Shown: positions 1 to 9,838, counted from the first letter of the stretch. The stretch is 64,000 nt of DNA from Desulfuromonas soudanensis (GCF_001278055.1 NZ_CP010802.1:2209504-2273503); one strand, 5' to 3'. The notes: generated from the letters alone by a model not told the origin. Numbers and translations: made by a program.

Positions 1-898
1 CAGCAACGATCCGCAGCCGCGCTCCCGGGATGGCAAAGGCCCTGTGCGCCAGTTCGTCCTCAAGATCCGGAAGGATCAGGTCCAGGCTCCCACTGACGCC
101 GCCGCAGAAAACGACCCCGTCGAGATTGAGAAGATTGGCCACACCGCCCAAAACCTGACCGAGCCGCCGCCCGGCCTCGGCAAAGGAGGCCCTGGCCGCA
201 AGATCACCTCGGCGGGCAGCTTCGGCCAGGGCGACGGCCCCGCCGTCTGACCCACCCCATCCGCTGCAGGGGGGGTCGTTCCCCGATTTCCTCTCGACGA
301 GGTTCCGGTAACTCAGAACGATCCCCTTGGCCGAAGCGTATTGTTCCAGACACCCGCGGTTGCCGCAACCGCAGAGGCGGCCTTCGGCATCGACCATGAC
401 ATGCCCGATTTCGCCGGCGGATCCGTCACTGCCGAGCCACAGCCGCCGGTGAAGGACCAGTCCCCCTCCGACTCCGGTGCCAAGGGTCAGGGCGACAAAG
501 GAAGAAAAGGGACGACCGGCACCGAACTCCCCCTCCCCCCAGGCGATGGCATTGGCGTCGTTGACGACCCTGACGGGAAGACCGAGGCGATTTTCCAGCT
601 CCCGTGCCAGGGGGAATCCGTTGAGAACAGAAAGATTAGGGGAGATCTGAACCACCCCCTCGGACGAAATAACCCCGGGAGTTCCTATGCCGATTCCGGC
701 AACCCTCTGTCCGCCGTCGCCGGCATCGGCGATCAGGTCGCCACAGAAGCGGACCAGGTGCTGCAGAAACGGCTCCAGGCCCTCCCCTGTTTCGGTGGCC
801 ATACGACGGGACGATACCAGCGCGCCGCTGGCGGTGACCAGTCCGCCGCGGCAGTTGGTCCCCCCCAGATCGATACCGATCACCAGGGGGGCGCTCAC
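1..898 (-). CDS. ROK-family sugar kinase (glucokinase-like), 3' end beyond the left edge
   Basis: Predicted cytoplasmic ATP-dependent hexose kinase of the ROK family. The reading frame stays open to the left edge, so the C-terminus is missing; 299 codons are visible. The N-terminus carries the ATP-binding motif IGIDLGGTNCRGG (residues 7-19), and residues about 176-184 carry the ROK zinc motif CGCGNRGC followed by LEQY. There is no N-terminal helix-turn-helix, so this is a kinase rather than a NagC/XylR repressor. The start is the GTG whose TG is shared with the exbD stop codon (GTGA), which suggests translational coupling as the last visible gene of the exbBD operon. Glucokinase is the most likely activity; N-acetyl-sugar or mannose kinases of the same family cannot be excluded. 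Confidence 0.85.
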   Translation of the reverse strand, partial: MSAPLVIGIDLGGTNCRGGLVTASGALVSSRRMATETGEGLEPFLQHLVRFCGDLIADAGDGGQRVAGIGIGTPGVISSEGVVQISPNLSVLNGFPLARELENRLGLPVRVVNDANAIAWGEGEFGAGRPFSSFVALTLGTGVGGGLVLHRRLWLGSDGSAGEIGHVMVDAEGRLCGCGNRGCLEQYASAKGIVLSYRNLVERKSGNDPPCSGWGGSDGGAVALAEAARRGDLAARASFAEAGRRLGQVLGGVANLLNLDGVVFCGGVSGSLDLILPDLEDELAHRAFAIPGARLRIVA

Positions 899-1308
899 GG
901 CTTATTCCCTCCACCCTCGGTGGCGATGGCCAGCTTTTTGAAACCGAACTGGCGGGCCACATCCATGATGGAGACCACCCTGCCGTGCCTGGTTTCCCGG
1001 TCGGCCAGGAGGAGAAAAGTCATTTCTCCGGCCTCGGCTCCAAACCGGGACAGGCGCCCCTTGAACTCTTCCAGGGAAAGGTTCTCTTCCTTGAAATAGA
1101 TTTCACCCTCCTTCGAAAGATAGACCTTGAGCTCCTTCGGTTCCTTGGCCACCTGCTGGGACGACGACTCGGGGAGTTTGATGGAGATCCCGGCGGTATC
1201 GACAAAGGTGGTGGAAATCATGAAGAAGATCAGCAGCAAGAAAACCACGTCGACCATCGGTGTGAGGTCGATCCTCGGTTCCTCCCGCTTTTTCCGCAGA
1301 AAAGCCAT
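895..1308 (-). CDS. exbD: ExbD/TolR-family biopolymer transport protein
   Basis: Inner-membrane subunit of a proton-driven ExbB-ExbD or TolQ-TolR motor. It has 137 residues: a short charged cytoplasmic tail, one transmembrane helix (about 18-38) and a periplasmic domain. The helix opens with DLTPMVDVVFLLLIFFM, whose aspartate D20 sits where the family has its proton-carrying residue. The start lies two bases after the exbB stop, and the Shine-Dalgarno-like GAGGGA overlaps the end of exbB. No tonB or tolB is visible, so it cannot be said whether it drives TonB-dependent uptake or Tol-Pal function; the Exb name follows overall appearance only. Confidence 0.88.
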   Translation of the reverse strand: MAFLRKKREEPRIDLTPMVDVVFLLLIFFMISTTFVDTAGISIKLPESSSQQVAKEPKELKVYLSKEGEIYFKEENLSLEEFKGRLSRFGAEAGEMTFLLLADRETRHGRVVSIMDVARQFGFKKLAIATEGGGNKP

Positions 1309-1310
1309 GC

Positions 1311-1910
1311 CTAGTCCCTCAGCAAGTCGACAATGTGCAGGGAGCAGGTTTCCATTTCAAGAATCACCCTGTCGACGCGACTGGAGAGGTATTTGTGCAA
1401 AAGAATAACGGGGATCGCCACGGAAAGGCCGGCGGCGGTGGTGATCAGAGCCTGGGAGATCCCGCCGCCGAGAGTGGCCGGAGTGCCGACCCCCTGAACG
1501 GAAATGACATTGAAGGCCTCGATCATTCCCAGGACCGTTCCGAGGAGACCCAGGAGCGGGGAGATGGTGGCGATGGTTCCGAGGAGCCCGAGGTAGCGTT
1601 CGAGGGGCGCGGCCTCCCGGCTTCCCACCTCGTCCACGGCAATCTTGATCTCTTCCCGCGGGCGGCCGGCGAGGCGCAGGGCCGCGATCAGAATCCGGGA
1701 GAGGGGGGTGCCGGAGCGCTGGCAGACGATCAGGGCCTCATCGATGCGCTTGTTGATCACCAGGGATTCGACCTCGCGGACCAGAATATCGGTGCCGCGG
1801 CGCACGCGGACAAAAGTCAGCAACCGCTCGAGGAAAATCCCCAGCGCCAGAACCGAACAGGCGAAGATCGGGTACATGAGCGGTCCGCCCTTTTGCATGA
1901 TCCACAACAT
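1311..1910 (-). CDS. exbB: ExbB/TolQ/MotA-family proton channel protein
   Basis: Three-helix inner-membrane protein of 199 residues that forms the proton channel together with ExbD. An N-terminal helix (about residues 10-30, beginning GGPLMYPIFACSVLALG) is followed by a cytoplasmic loop and two more helices. The conserved glycine-rich stretch SPLLGLLGTVLGMIEAF is clear in the second half, and GGGISQALITTAAGLSVAIP follows. It lies directly upstream of exbD. The ATG at 1910 has only a distant purine-rich stretch upstream; an in-frame ATG at 1898 is an alternative start. ExbB and TolQ cannot be separated from sequence alone. Confidence 0.88.
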   Translation of the reverse strand: MLWIMQKGGPLMYPIFACSVLALGIFLERLLTFVRVRRGTDILVREVESLVINKRIDEALIVCQRSGTPLSRILIAALRLAGRPREEIKIAVDEVGSREAAPLERYLGLLGTIATISPLLGLLGTVLGMIEAFNVISVQGVGTPATLGGGISQALITTAAGLSVAIPVILLHKYLSSRVDRVILEMETCSLHIVDLLRD

Positions 1911-1961
1911 GGGTGCGTCAGTCCTTTCAAGAGTGCGTAATCAAAAGAAGGAAAAAGACCT

Positions 1962-2276
1962 TCAGTTTTCCGAGTCTTCCGGCAATCCCTGCCCCCTGTC
2001 GGCGCCGGGAACGTCCCCCCCGGCGGAGGGAGGGACCGAAACGGTCCGTTTCTGCTCCCTGCGAAGCTCGCGGCGCAAACGGGAAATTTTGGAAACGTCC
2101 ACCAGGGAGGCGACGAGGTATCCGCCGGCAAAACACAGAATCACCAGCAGGAACAGGGGAATCGGCAGGGACTGGTGGGAAAAGAGACTCAGCTGCACCA
2201 GCTGGTGATTGTAGATCCCCAGCAGGAGAACCAGAAGGAGAACCGCCATGGACAGAATGAGCCTTAAGACCTTCAT
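1962..2276 (-). CDS. LapA-domain (DUF1049) small membrane protein
   Basis: A 104-residue protein with two hydrophobic helices in the first 62 residues, followed by a basic, coiled-coil-like segment (VSKISRLRRELRREQKRT) and a low-complexity tail. This matches the LapA/DUF1049 family, whose E. coli member takes part in regulating lipopolysaccharide assembly with LapB. No lapB-like gene is adjacent here, so a role in LPS is inference only. The ATG overlaps the stop of the upstream HIT gene (ATGA), with GGAGGG four bases before it. Confidence 0.7.
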   Translation of the reverse strand: MKVLRLILSMAVLLLVLLLGIYNHQLVQLSLFSHQSLPIPLFLLVILCFAGGYLVASLVDVSKISRLRRELRREQKRTVSVPPSAGGDVPGADRGQGLPEDSEN

Positions 2277-2770
2277 GGGTCCCTCCGGGAAAACCCCTGA
2301 GCAAGATGATCGAATGTCGCTTCGAGGTGTTGGGGGATGACCCGCACATCGGCAAAGACCGGCATGAAGTTGGTGTCGCCGTTCCAGCGCGGGACGATAT
2401 GCAGATGCAGATGATCGACGATGCCGGCACCCGCGACCCGGCCAAGATTCATCCCGACATTAAACCCTTCGGGGGCGATCTGCTCCTGGAGAACCGAACG
2501 GCACAGCACCAGGAGCCGATGCATGTCCAGAGCCTCCGCCTCGCTCAATCCGCCGGGATCCGCCGTGTGACGATAGGGAGCCACCATCAGGTGTCCGTTG
2601 GTGTAGGGATACTTGTTCATGATGACAAAGGCATGTTGGCCCCGGTGCAATACGAGTCGCCTCCGGTCGTCATCGGGAGCTTCGGCCAGACAGAAGACAC
2701 ATTCCTCTTCCGGCACGTCCTTGTCGCCGACGATATATTCGAGCCGCCAGGGCGCCCAGAGTTGCTTCAT
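2273..2770 (-). CDS. HIT-family nucleotide hydrolase/phosphorylase
   Basis: Cytoplasmic 165-residue histidine-triad protein. The catalytic motif HLHLHIVPRW lies at about residues 120-129, and NKYPYTNGHLMVAPYRH is the typical substrate-binding strand. An early CVFC pair (about 24-27) may bind zinc, as in bacterial proteins resembling Ap4A phosphorylase. Known members cleave dinucleoside polyphosphates or adenosine-phosphate adducts; the substrate cannot be assigned. It is followed by the LapA-like gene with a four-base overlap and preceded by a metallophosphoesterase gene on the same strand. Confidence 0.88.
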   Translation of the reverse strand: MKQLWAPWRLEYIVGDKDVPEEECVFCLAEAPDDDRRRLVLHRGQHAFVIMNKYPYTNGHLMVAPYRHTADPGGLSEAEALDMHRLLVLCRSVLQEQIAPEGFNVGMNLGRVAGAGIVDHLHLHIVPRWNGDTNFMPVFADVRVIPQHLEATFDHLAQGFSRRDP

Positions 2771-2842
2771 AATTCGACCTTTCGCAGGAAATGAGGGTCC
2801 GTGAAACCGGAAACCCCGGATACGCAGGCACCCGCCTGGAAG

Positions 2843-3337
2843 TCAGCGATCGATGCGCAGAATCCGTCCTTCGAGGGAAGCTCCCGCCGAGAGAATTCCC
2901 ACCGAATGAAAGGGCGCCCGACGGCGGTCGGTGGGACTGCCGGGATTGAACAGGAGTATCCCTTCCCTGCGAACACAGAGAGGATGATGGCTGTGGCCAT
3001 AAACAACTCCGTCGATTCGTTCGCCGTGAAATTCTTTCAGCACCCGCTCTTCCAGGCCGGCCGGTGGCCCCCAGCCATGGATCAGGCCGATACGAAATCC
3101 GCCGACCTCGACGATCCTTCTGAGGGGTATGCCGGGGGCAGCAGCATCCATGTTCCCCTGAACGGCGTAAACCTGGCGCTGACCAAAGGCGAGAAGAATC
3201 GCCGGATCGACCATGTCTCCGGCATGAAGAATAATTTCACATTCGTCAAAGTACTCGGTCGTCAACCGCTCCAGAAAGGGGAGCGACTCCTGAATTCCGG
3301 CAAAGTGCGTATCCGAAAGGACTCCGATCTTTATCAT
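2843..3337 (-). CDS. YfcE/MJ0936-type metallophosphoesterase
   Basis: A 164-residue calcineurin-like phosphodiesterase of the small YfcE/MJ0936 group. All metal-binding motifs are visible in order: SDTH (8-11), HAGDMVD (about 39-45), QGNMD (about 59-63), IHGW and the final YGHSHHP. The group cleaves phosphodiesters such as cyclic nucleotides or model substrates in vitro; the physiological target is not known. It is the first gene of the minus-strand run ending at the ROK kinase, with 72 bases to the HIT gene. Confidence 0.85.
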   Translation of the reverse strand: MIKIGVLSDTHFAGIQESLPFLERLTTEYFDECEIILHAGDMVDPAILLAFGQRQVYAVQGNMDAAAPGIPLRRIVEVGGFRIGLIHGWGPPAGLEERVLKEFHGERIDGVVYGHSHHPLCVRREGILLFNPGSPTDRRRAPFHSVGILSAGASLEGRILRIDR

Positions 3338-3651
3338 AATGTCCTGTTCCGGCGGCAGCCTGTTGATCTGGTCCCGACTGAGGGGCCGCTCGACTCGATA
3401 CTATAGCAAAGAATGGTGGAACCATAACGGAATATTACATATTTTTCAACTGGGACACGGCGGTCTCCTCCCTTCTCGTCAAACAGGAGATATCCCCATT
3501 GGGTGAGTCATTTCAACCGGGCGGCAAGGAGACAAAATACCGTTCTCATCGAACAGGTGTGAGCCCTGTTGTTTCTGGCTGATTTTGGCCTTTCCTGCCG
3601 TTGTTGGCCACCCGGCGGAAAAAAGAGTTCGCGGAAACAACCGTGGAAATC

Positions 3652-3679
3652 TTGACAGAACCGGCTACAAGGCTATCTT
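3652..3679 (+). promoter_or_regulatory. sigma-70-type promoter candidate P1 of maeB
   Basis: TTGACA at 3652-3657 and TATCTT at 3674-3679 are separated by 16 bases. The surrounding sequence is nearly repeated 125 bp downstream (P2), which makes chance less likely. A transcript from here would have a leader of about 280 bases. Confidence 0.45.
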
Positions 3680-3776
3680 TCTCAGGGCGGTTCTCCCTTG
3701 GCATCACCATTGCTACTGATTCTCTAACACCATTTTACCAGGCGGAAAAACTCCCCGTTTCCCAGGGATATTCTTC

Positions 3777-3806
3777 TTGACAGCCCCGGCCCGATAAGGC
3801 TATGTT
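3777..3806 (+). promoter_or_regulatory. sigma-70-type promoter candidate P2 of maeB
   Basis: TTGACA at 3777-3782 and TATGTT at 3801-3806 are separated by 18 bases. It shares CTTGACAG, CCGGC and AGGCTAT blocks with P1. The ribosome binding site and ATG of maeB follow about 155 bases downstream. Confidence 0.45.
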
Positions 3807-3967
3807 CACATTTATCGTGATTAAAATATTACCGGACAAAACGTCGTTCGCAAGTCCTGTCAGATGCCAATATAATAGAGTCTCTATAGGCGAAACAAGG
3901 GCTTTCCCACTTTCGGGAATTTTACGGAAAATAAAAATCACAACCACCATGAGGAGGATCCTGAACC

Positions 3968-6226
3968 ATGTCGAAACGTCAGGACGCCCTGGACTACCAC
4001 AGTTCGGGCCGCAAAGGTAAGATTGAAGTCACCACCACCAAACCCTGCGCCACCAGCCTCGATCTTTCCCTGGCCTACAGCCCGGGAGTCGCCGAGCCCT
4101 GTCTGGAAATCGAGAAAAACCCCCTGATGGCCTATGAGTACACGGCCAAGGGGAACCTTGTCGCCGTTGTCTCCAACGGTACCGCAGTGCTCGGTCTCGG
4201 CGACATCGGCGCCCTGGCCGGCAAGCCGGTCATGGAGGGGAAAGGCGTTCTCTTCAAGCGTTTTGCCGATGTGGACGTCTTCGATATCGAACTCAACACC
4301 AAGGATTCCGACGAGATCATCCGCACCGTCAAGCTCCTCGAGCCGACCTTCGGCGGCATCAACCTCGAGGACATCAAGGGCCCCGAGTGTTTCTATATCG
4401 AAGAAGAGCTCAAAAAGATCATGAATATCCCCGTCTTCCACGACGACCAGCACGGTACGGCCATCATCGCCAACGCCGGCCTGCTCAACGCCCTGGTCCT
4501 GGTGGACAAGAAAATCGAGGACATCAAGATCATCGTCAACGGCGCCGGAGCCGCCGGCATCGCCTGCGCCAACCTCGCCAGGATTCTCGGTGCCCGACCG
4601 GAGAACATGTATCTCTGCGACACCAAAGGGGTCATCTTCAAAGGGCGCACCGAGGGGATGAATGCGTACAAGGAGCGCCTCGCCAACGACACCGACGCCC
4701 GCACCCTCGAGGATGTCATGGTCGGCGCCGACGTCTTTTTCGGCGTTTCGGCCAAGGGGGCGGTCACAAAGGAGATGGTCGCCTCGATGGCCAAGGATCC
4801 GATTATCTTCGCCATGGCCAACCCTGACCCGGAGATCACTCCCGACGAAGCCAAGGCGGTGCGCAGCGATGTCATCATCGGCACCGGACGCAGCGATTAC
4901 AACAACCAGATCAACAACGTGCTCTGCTTCCCCTTCCTCTTCCGGGGAGCTCTCGATACCCACGCCAGCGCCATCAACGACGAGATGAAAATGGCCGCCG
5001 TCAAGGCTCTCGCCGCCCTGGCCAAAGAAGACGTTCCCGACTCGGTGCGCAAGGCCTACAGCAACGTCGAGATCAAGTTTGGCCGCGAATACCTGATCCC
5101 CAAACCCTTCGATCCCCGGGTGCTCCTCCACGTCGCCCCGGCCGTCGCTCAGGCGGCCATGGACAGCGGCGTCGCCCGGCGGCCCATCGAAAACATGGCC
5201 AAATATCTCGAATCCCTCGAAGCGCTCCAGGGTCGGTCCAAGGAGATCATGCGCGGCCTGATCAACAAGGCCAAGTCCAATCCCAAGCGGGTCGTCCTCC
5301 CCGAGGGGGAAGAGGAAAAAATCCTGCGCGCGGCCCAGGTCCTCATCGACGAAGGGATCGCCATTCCCATTCTCCTCGGAGACAAGGAAGAAATTCTCGC
5401 CAAGATCAAGGAACTTAACCTCGATCTCGGCAATGTGCAGATCATCGATCCGGCCACCAGCCCCAAGCGCGGTGAATACATCGATGCCCTCTTCGACATG
5501 CGTCAGCGCAAGGGGATTACCCGCGCGGAGGGGAAACGGCTCATCAAGAAAAATCGCAACTATTATGGCGCCATGATGCTGGAAAAAGGGGATGCCGACG
5601 CCCTCCTCTCCGGCATCGAACACCACTACCCGGACACCATCCGTCCCGCCCTGGAGATCATCGGCAAGCAGGAAGGGCTCTCCAAGGTCCACGGCATGTA
5701 CATGCTGGTCTTTAAAAAGGACGTGGTCTTTTGCGCCGACACCACGGTGACCATCGAGCCGACGGCAGAAGAGCTGGCGGAAACGGCCATCCTCACCGCC
5801 CAGAAGGTGAGGCATTTCGAGGTGGAGCCGCGGGTGGCCATGCTCTCCTTCTCCAACTTCGGCAGCGCCGAACACCCCCTGACCCTCAAGGTCAAGCGGG
5901 CGACCCAGCTGGTCAAGGAATGGGCGCCGGACCTGATCATCGACGGCGAAGTCCAGGCCAACCTCGCTCTCGATCCCGAATTGATGGAAAGGCAGTATCC
6001 CTTTTCCAAGCTCAAGGGGAATGCCAACGTCCTGATCTTTCCCGACCTGCAGTCGGGGAACATCTCCTACAAGCTTCTGACCAGGCTCGGCGGTGCCGAA
6101 GCGGTCGGTCCGATCCTGATGGGAATGAAAAAACCGGTTCACGTCCTGCAGCGCGGCGACGATGTCTCTGATATCGTCAACATGGCCGCCGTTGCCGTGG
6201 TCGACGCCCAGATGATCGAAAAATAA
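3968..6226 (+). CDS. maeB: NADP-dependent malic enzyme with C-terminal phosphotransacetylase domain
   Basis: Predicted cytoplasmic enzyme that decarboxylates malate to pyruvate with reduction of NAD(P). At 752 residues it has the usual MaeB two-part build. The malic enzyme part (about 1-410) shows [17 protein letters not shown], the nucleotide-binding [10 protein letters not shown] and [10 protein letters not shown]. The C-terminal part (about 425-752) resembles phosphate acetyltransferase ([24 protein letters not shown]); in this fusion it is generally regarded as regulatory, binding acetyl-CoA or acetyl phosphate, rather than catalytic. A good ribosome binding site precedes the ATG, and a strong terminator follows at 6254. 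Confidence 0.95.
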   Translation: MSKRQDALDYHSSGRKGKIEVTTTKPCATSLDLSLAYSPGVAEPCLEIEKNPLMAYEYTAKGNLVAVVSNGTAVLGLGDIGALAGKPVMEGKGVLFKRFADVDVFDIELNTKDSDEIIRTVKLLEPTFGGINLEDIKGPECFYIEEELKKIMNIPVFHDDQHGTAIIANAGLLNALVLVDKKIEDIKIIVNGAGAAGIACANLARILGARPENMYLCDTKGVIFKGRTEGMNAYKERLANDTDARTLEDVMVGADVFFGVSAKGAVTKEMVASMAKDPIIFAMANPDPEITPDEAKAVRSDVIIGTGRSDYNNQINNVLCFPFLFRGALDTHASAINDEMKMAAVKALAALAKEDVPDSVRKAYSNVEIKFGREYLIPKPFDPRVLLHVAPAVAQAAMDSGVARRPIENMAKYLESLEALQGRSKEIMRGLINKAKSNPKRVVLPEGEEEKILRAAQVLIDEGIAIPILLGDKEEILAKIKELNLDLGNVQIIDPATSPKRGEYIDALFDMRQRKGITRAEGKRLIKKNRNYYGAMMLEKGDADALLSGIEHHYPDTIRPALEIIGKQEGLSKVHGMYMLVFKKDVVFCADTTVTIEPTAEELAETAILTAQKVRHFEVEPRVAMLSFSNFGSAEHPLTLKVKRATQLVKEWAPDLIIDGEVQANLALDPELMERQYPFSKLKGNANVLIFPDLQSGNISYKLLTRLGGAEAVGPILMGMKKPVHVLQRGDDVSDIVNMAAVAVVDAQMIEK

Positions 6227-6253
6227 CCGGGGATTCACGACAGATCGCCCACC

Positions 6254-6286
6254 GGGGGGAGCGCTTGCCGCTCCCCCCTCTTTTTT
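6254..6286 (+). terminator. Rho-independent terminator of maeB
   Basis: A 10-bp perfect stem (GGGGGGAGCG / CGCTCCCCCC) with a five-base loop is followed by TCTTTTTT. It lies 28 bases after the maeB stop codon. Confidence 0.88.
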
Positions 6287-6290
6287 CCAC

Positions 6291-6353
6291 CCCTTCTCCC
6301 TTCTCCCTTCTCCCTTCTCCCTTCTCCCTTCTTCCTTCTTCCTTCTTCCTTCC
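6291..6353. repeat. Heptanucleotide tandem repeat (CCCTTCT)n between maeB and thrC
   Basis: Six perfect copies of CCCTTCT (6291-6332) run into two copies of TCCTTCT and a degenerate ninth unit. The whole stretch is pure pyrimidine on the plus strand and ends about 45 bases before the thrC start. Such arrays can change length by slippage. Confidence 0.9.
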
Positions 6354-6399
6354 CTTTTTGCTAATATGGCGCAATTTTCCAAGCCAAGGAGTCGAATAC

Positions 6400-7788
6400 A
6401 TGCGCTACCAAAGCACCCGCGGACAGGTTCGCGATATCACCTTCAAAGACGCCGTCATGATGGGCCTGGCAGACGACGGCGGGCTCCTCCTCCCTGAAGA
6501 GATCCCCCGATTGACCCCCGGCGACCTCGAAGTCCTGGAAAAGCTCGCCTATCCGGAACTCGCCTTCCAGATCATTTCCCGCTTCGCCACCGACATCCCC
6601 TCGGCCGACCTCACGGAACTCATCCATCGCTCCTACGCCTCCTTCTCCCACCCGGACATCACGCCGCTGGTCCACAAAAACGGCGTCTACATCCTCGAAC
6701 TCTTTCACGGGCCGACTCTGGCTTTCAAGGACGTGGCCTTGCAATTCCTCGGCAACCTCTTTGAATACCTCCTCAAGGAGCGCAACGAGAAGATGAACAT
6801 CCTCGGAGCAACTTCGGGGGACACCGGGAGCGCTGCCATCTACGGAGTCCGGGGGAAGGAAAATCTCAATATCTTTATCCTCCACCCGCACAAGAAGGTC
6901 TCGCCGATCCAGGAACTGCAGATGACCACGGTCACCGATGCCAACGTCTTCAATCTGGCCATCACCGGGACCTTCGATGACGGTCAACGGATCGTCAAGG
7001 AGGTCTTCGGCGACCTGCAATTTAAATCCCTCCATGCCCTGGGAGCCGTCAATTCCATCAACTGGGCCCGGGTCCTCGCCCAGGTCGTCTATTATTTCTA
7101 CGCTTGGGGGGAGGTCCGGCGCCAGACCGGTTGCCGTGAGATCTATTTTTCGGTTCCCACCGGCAACTTCGGCGACATCTTCGCCGGCTACATCGCCAAG
7201 AAAATGGGGCTGCCGATCCGCCGCCTGATTCTGGCGACCAATGAGAACAACATCCTGGCCCGTTTCGTCCGCAAGGGCGACTACTCCATCGGCGACGTCG
7301 TCCAGACCCCCTCCCCCTCCATGGACATCCAGCTTGCCAGCAACTTCGAGCGCTACCTCTTCTACCTCTATGGCGGCGATGCACATCGCGTCGTCGCAGC
7401 GATGGAGAGTTTTAGCAAAAACGGCAGCCTCAGATTCGATGACGCCGAGCGAAAAACGGTGGAGGAGGATTTCCTGGCTCTCTCCGTCGACACCTCACAG
7501 ACCCTGGCGACCATTGCCGATTTCCATGAAAAAACCGGCTACGTCCTCGATCCCCACACCGCCGTCGGGGTTCACGCCGGACAGGCGCTCTGCGGTGGAG
7601 ATTTTCCCGTCGTCTGCCTGGCCACCGCCCACCCGGCCAAATTCGGCGACGCCGTGCAGCAGGCGATCGGCTGCGACCCCGAACGCCCCGAGTCCCTCCT
7701 GGGGATCGAAGAGAAGGAAAAACGCTGCGAGATCATCGCCGCCGATACAGAAGCCATCAAGGCTTTCGTCGCCCTACACGCCCTCTGA
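6400..7788 (+). CDS. thrC: Threonine synthase
   Basis: Pyridoxal-phosphate enzyme for the last step of threonine biosynthesis (O-phosphohomoserine to threonine), 462 residues. The PLP lysine is K110 in HGPTLAFKDVALQF, and the phosphate-binding loop ATSGDTGSAA follows. N-terminal SLGLADDGGLL-like sequence (here MMGLADDGGLLLPEEIP) is typical. The ATG at 6400 is chosen because AAGGAG lies just upstream; the frame is open as far as 6265, but that extension would translate the pyrimidine repeat into a low-complexity peptide and is rejected. The gene is followed by a bidirectional terminator shared with glnA. Confidence 0.95.
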   Translation: MRYQSTRGQVRDITFKDAVMMGLADDGGLLLPEEIPRLTPGDLEVLEKLAYPELAFQIISRFATDIPSADLTELIHRSYASFSHPDITPLVHKNGVYILELFHGPTLAFKDVALQFLGNLFEYLLKERNEKMNILGATSGDTGSAAIYGVRGKENLNIFILHPHKKVSPIQELQMTTVTDANVFNLAITGTFDDGQRIVKEVFGDLQFKSLHALGAVNSINWARVLAQVVYYFYAWGEVRRQTGCREIYFSVPTGNFGDIFAGYIAKKMGLPIRRLILATNENNILARFVRKGDYSIGDVVQTPSPSMDIQLASNFERYLFYLYGGDAHRVVAAMESFSKNGSLRFDDAERKTVEEDFLALSVDTSQTLATIADFHEKTGYVLDPHTAVGVHAGQALCGGDFPVVCLATAHPAKFGDAVQQAIGCDPERPESLLGIEEKEKRCEIIAADTEAIKAFVALHAL

Positions 7789-7829
7789 CCCTCCTCCCAA
7801 GTCAAACACCTCAATTCGGACACAAAAAA

Positions 7830-7853
7830 AGCCCCCGGCCAATGCCGGGGGCT
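7830..7853. terminator. Bidirectional terminator between convergent thrC and glnA
   Basis: Ten-base perfect stem AGCCCCCGGC / GCCGGGGGCT with a four-base loop. It is flanked by an A-run on the left and a T-run on the right, so it can end transcription from both directions. Confidence 0.93.
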
Positions 7854-7880
7854 TTTTTTGTGCTGTAAACGTGTGCCGAA

Positions 7881-9290
7881 TCAGCAGTCGTAGTAGAGCT
7901 GGAACTCGAGGGGAACGGGACGCATGCGGACCGGATCGACTTCGGCTTCCATCTTGTACTCGATCCACTTTTCGATGACGTCCTCGGTGAAGACATCGCC
8001 CTTGAGGAGGAAAGCATGGTCGGCCTTAAGGCACTGAAGGGCCTCAAGCAGGGACCCGGCGACGGACGGGATGTCCTTGAGCTCCTCGGGAGAGAGGCCA
8101 TAGATGTCCTTGTCGAGGGGCTGGCCCGGATCGATCTTGTTCTCGATGCCGTCGAGACCGGCCATCAGCTGAGCGGCAAAAGCGAGGTAGCCGTTGCAGC
8201 TCGGGTCGGGAGTGCGGTACTCGATTCGTTTCGATTTGGGATTGCTGGTCACGGGAATCCGCAGGGAGGCTGAGCGGTTGCGGTTGGAGTAGGCCAGATT
8301 GACCGGAGCCTCGTAACCGGGGACCAGCCGCTTGTAGGAGTTGGTGCTGGGGTTGGTGAAGGCGCAGAGGGCCTTGGCGTGCTTCATGATCCCGCCGATA
8401 TAGTACATGGCCATTTTGGAGAGGCCGCCGTAGCCGTCGCCGGCGAAGAGGTTGACGCCGTCTTTCCACAGGGACTGGTGACAATGCATCCCGGAACCGT
8501 TGTCGCCGAAGAGCGGCTTGGGCATGAAGGTGACCGTCTTGCCGTTGCGGAAGGCGACGTTCTTGACGATGTACTTGAACCACTGCAGGGTGTCGCCCAT
8601 GTGCAGCAGCGAGTCGAAGCGCATGTCGATCTCGTTCTGTCCGCCGGTGGCCACCTCATGGTGAGAGGCCTCGATGCGCATGCCGACGCTCTGCAGCACC
8701 TGCACCATCTCATTGCGCAGGTCAACGAAGGAGTCGGTGGGAGCGCAGGGGAAATACCCTTCCTTGTGGCGGGGCTTGTAGCCGAGGTTGGGGAACTCCT
8801 CGCGCCCGGTGTTCCAGGCCCCCTCGACGGAGTCGAGGCTGTAGAAGGACTCGTTGGAGGTGGAGTTGAAGCGGACATCGTCAAAGATGAAGAATTCGGG
8901 CTCGGGTCCGAAGTTGGCGGTGTCGGCGATCCCGGTGGAGCAGAGGTAGGCTTCGGCCTTCTTGGCGATGAAGCGGGGGTCGCGACTGTATCCTTCGCGG
9001 GTGATGGGGTCGATGACGTCGCAGATCAGGCTCAGGGTCGATATCTTGATGAAGGGATCGATCTTGGCGGTGGTCGGGTCGGGAATCAGCAGCATGTCGC
9101 TGTTGTGAATCGGCTGCCAGCCGCGAATCGAGGAGCCGTCGAAGCCGATCCCTTCCTCGAAAGTCTCCTCGCTGAATTCGCTCATGGGAGTGGAAAAGTG
9201 CTGCCACACCCCGACGAAATCGAGGAATTTGTAGTCAACCATCTGGCAATTGTTTTCCGCGGCAAAAACTACGACTTCTCTTGCTGTCAT
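7881..9290 (-). CDS. glnA: Type I glutamine synthetase
   Basis: Cytoplasmic enzyme that makes glutamine from glutamate, ammonia and ATP; 469 residues, the normal GSI length. Visible signatures are DGSSIRGW (51-58), the glutamate/metal-binding [11 protein letters not shown] (264-274), [17 protein letters not shown] and [12 protein letters not shown] tyrosine is present at residue 397 in [10 protein letters not shown], exactly the position adenylylated in the enteric enzyme, so control by an adenylyltransferase is likely. It lies downstream of glnB on the same strand, 90 bp away. The ATG has GGAG seven bases upstream. Expression is probably driven from the sigma-54 promoter before glnB. Confidence 0.97.
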   Translation of the reverse strand: MTAREVVVFAAENNCQMVDYKFLDFVGVWQHFSTPMSEFSEETFEEGIGFDGSSIRGWQPIHNSDMLLIPDPTTAKIDPFIKISTLSLICDVIDPITREGYSRDPRFIAKKAEAYLCSTGIADTANFGPEPEFFIFDDVRFNSTSNESFYSLDSVEGAWNTGREEFPNLGYKPRHKEGYFPCAPTDSFVDLRNEMVQVLQSVGMRIEASHHEVATGGQNEIDMRFDSLLHMGDTLQWFKYIVKNVAFRNGKTVTFMPKPLFGDNGSGMHCHQSLWKDGVNLFAGDGYGGLSKMAMYYIGGIMKHAKALCAFTNPSTNSYKRLVPGYEAPVNLAYSNRNRSASLRIPVTSNPKSKRIEYRTPDPSCNGYLAFAAQLMAGLDGIENKIDPGQPLDKDIYGLSPEELKDIPSVAGSLLEALQCLKADHAFLLKGDVFTEDVIEKWIEYKMEAEVDPVRMRPVPLEFQLYYDC

Positions 9291-9380
9291 CTTACATCTC
9301 CTTTGACGAATGTTATGCCCGCTCCCCCACGCAAAGGGGGCGGTGCAAGCAATTATTAATTTCGGGGAACAAACAAAAGC

Positions 9381-9734
<354 letters not shown>

Positions 9735-9838
9735 TCATTCATGTTCAGGGAAAATTAGAGCGCTGATTATAGCCACCCCTATCCTACCAATCAAGCAATT
9801 AGGACGCTGTTTTTAAACACCTTGCCGGGAGAAGAAAG

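Larger units (their letters stand above)
3338..3967. other. 630-bp divergent intergenic region upstream of maeB
   Basis: No convincing gene is seen here. The stretch separates the divergent metallophosphoesterase and maeB genes and holds two promoter-like sequences on the plus strand (see the entries at 3652 and 3777). A short minus-strand open frame at 3735-3950 has no recognisable motif or ribosome binding site and is taken as chance. The last 20 bases before maeB carry its ribosome binding site (GAGGAGGATCC). Confidence 0.6.

Noticed and set aside
3938-6382. Long open frame (814 codons) on the minus strand opposite maeB
   Set aside because: Mirror of the GC-rich maeB codon pattern; low-complexity Asp/Gly/Val-rich product, no domain, no ribosome binding site.
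6265-6399. 45-residue N-terminal extension of threonine synthase
   Set aside because: It would start inside the maeB terminator and translate the heptamer repeat; the ATG at 6400 has a proper binding site and the normal enzyme start.
9291-9380. GC-rich imperfect dyad between glnB and glnA, possible attenuator
   Set aside because: Stem has mismatches and no T-run; glnA probably is read through from glnB, so no regulatory claim is made.
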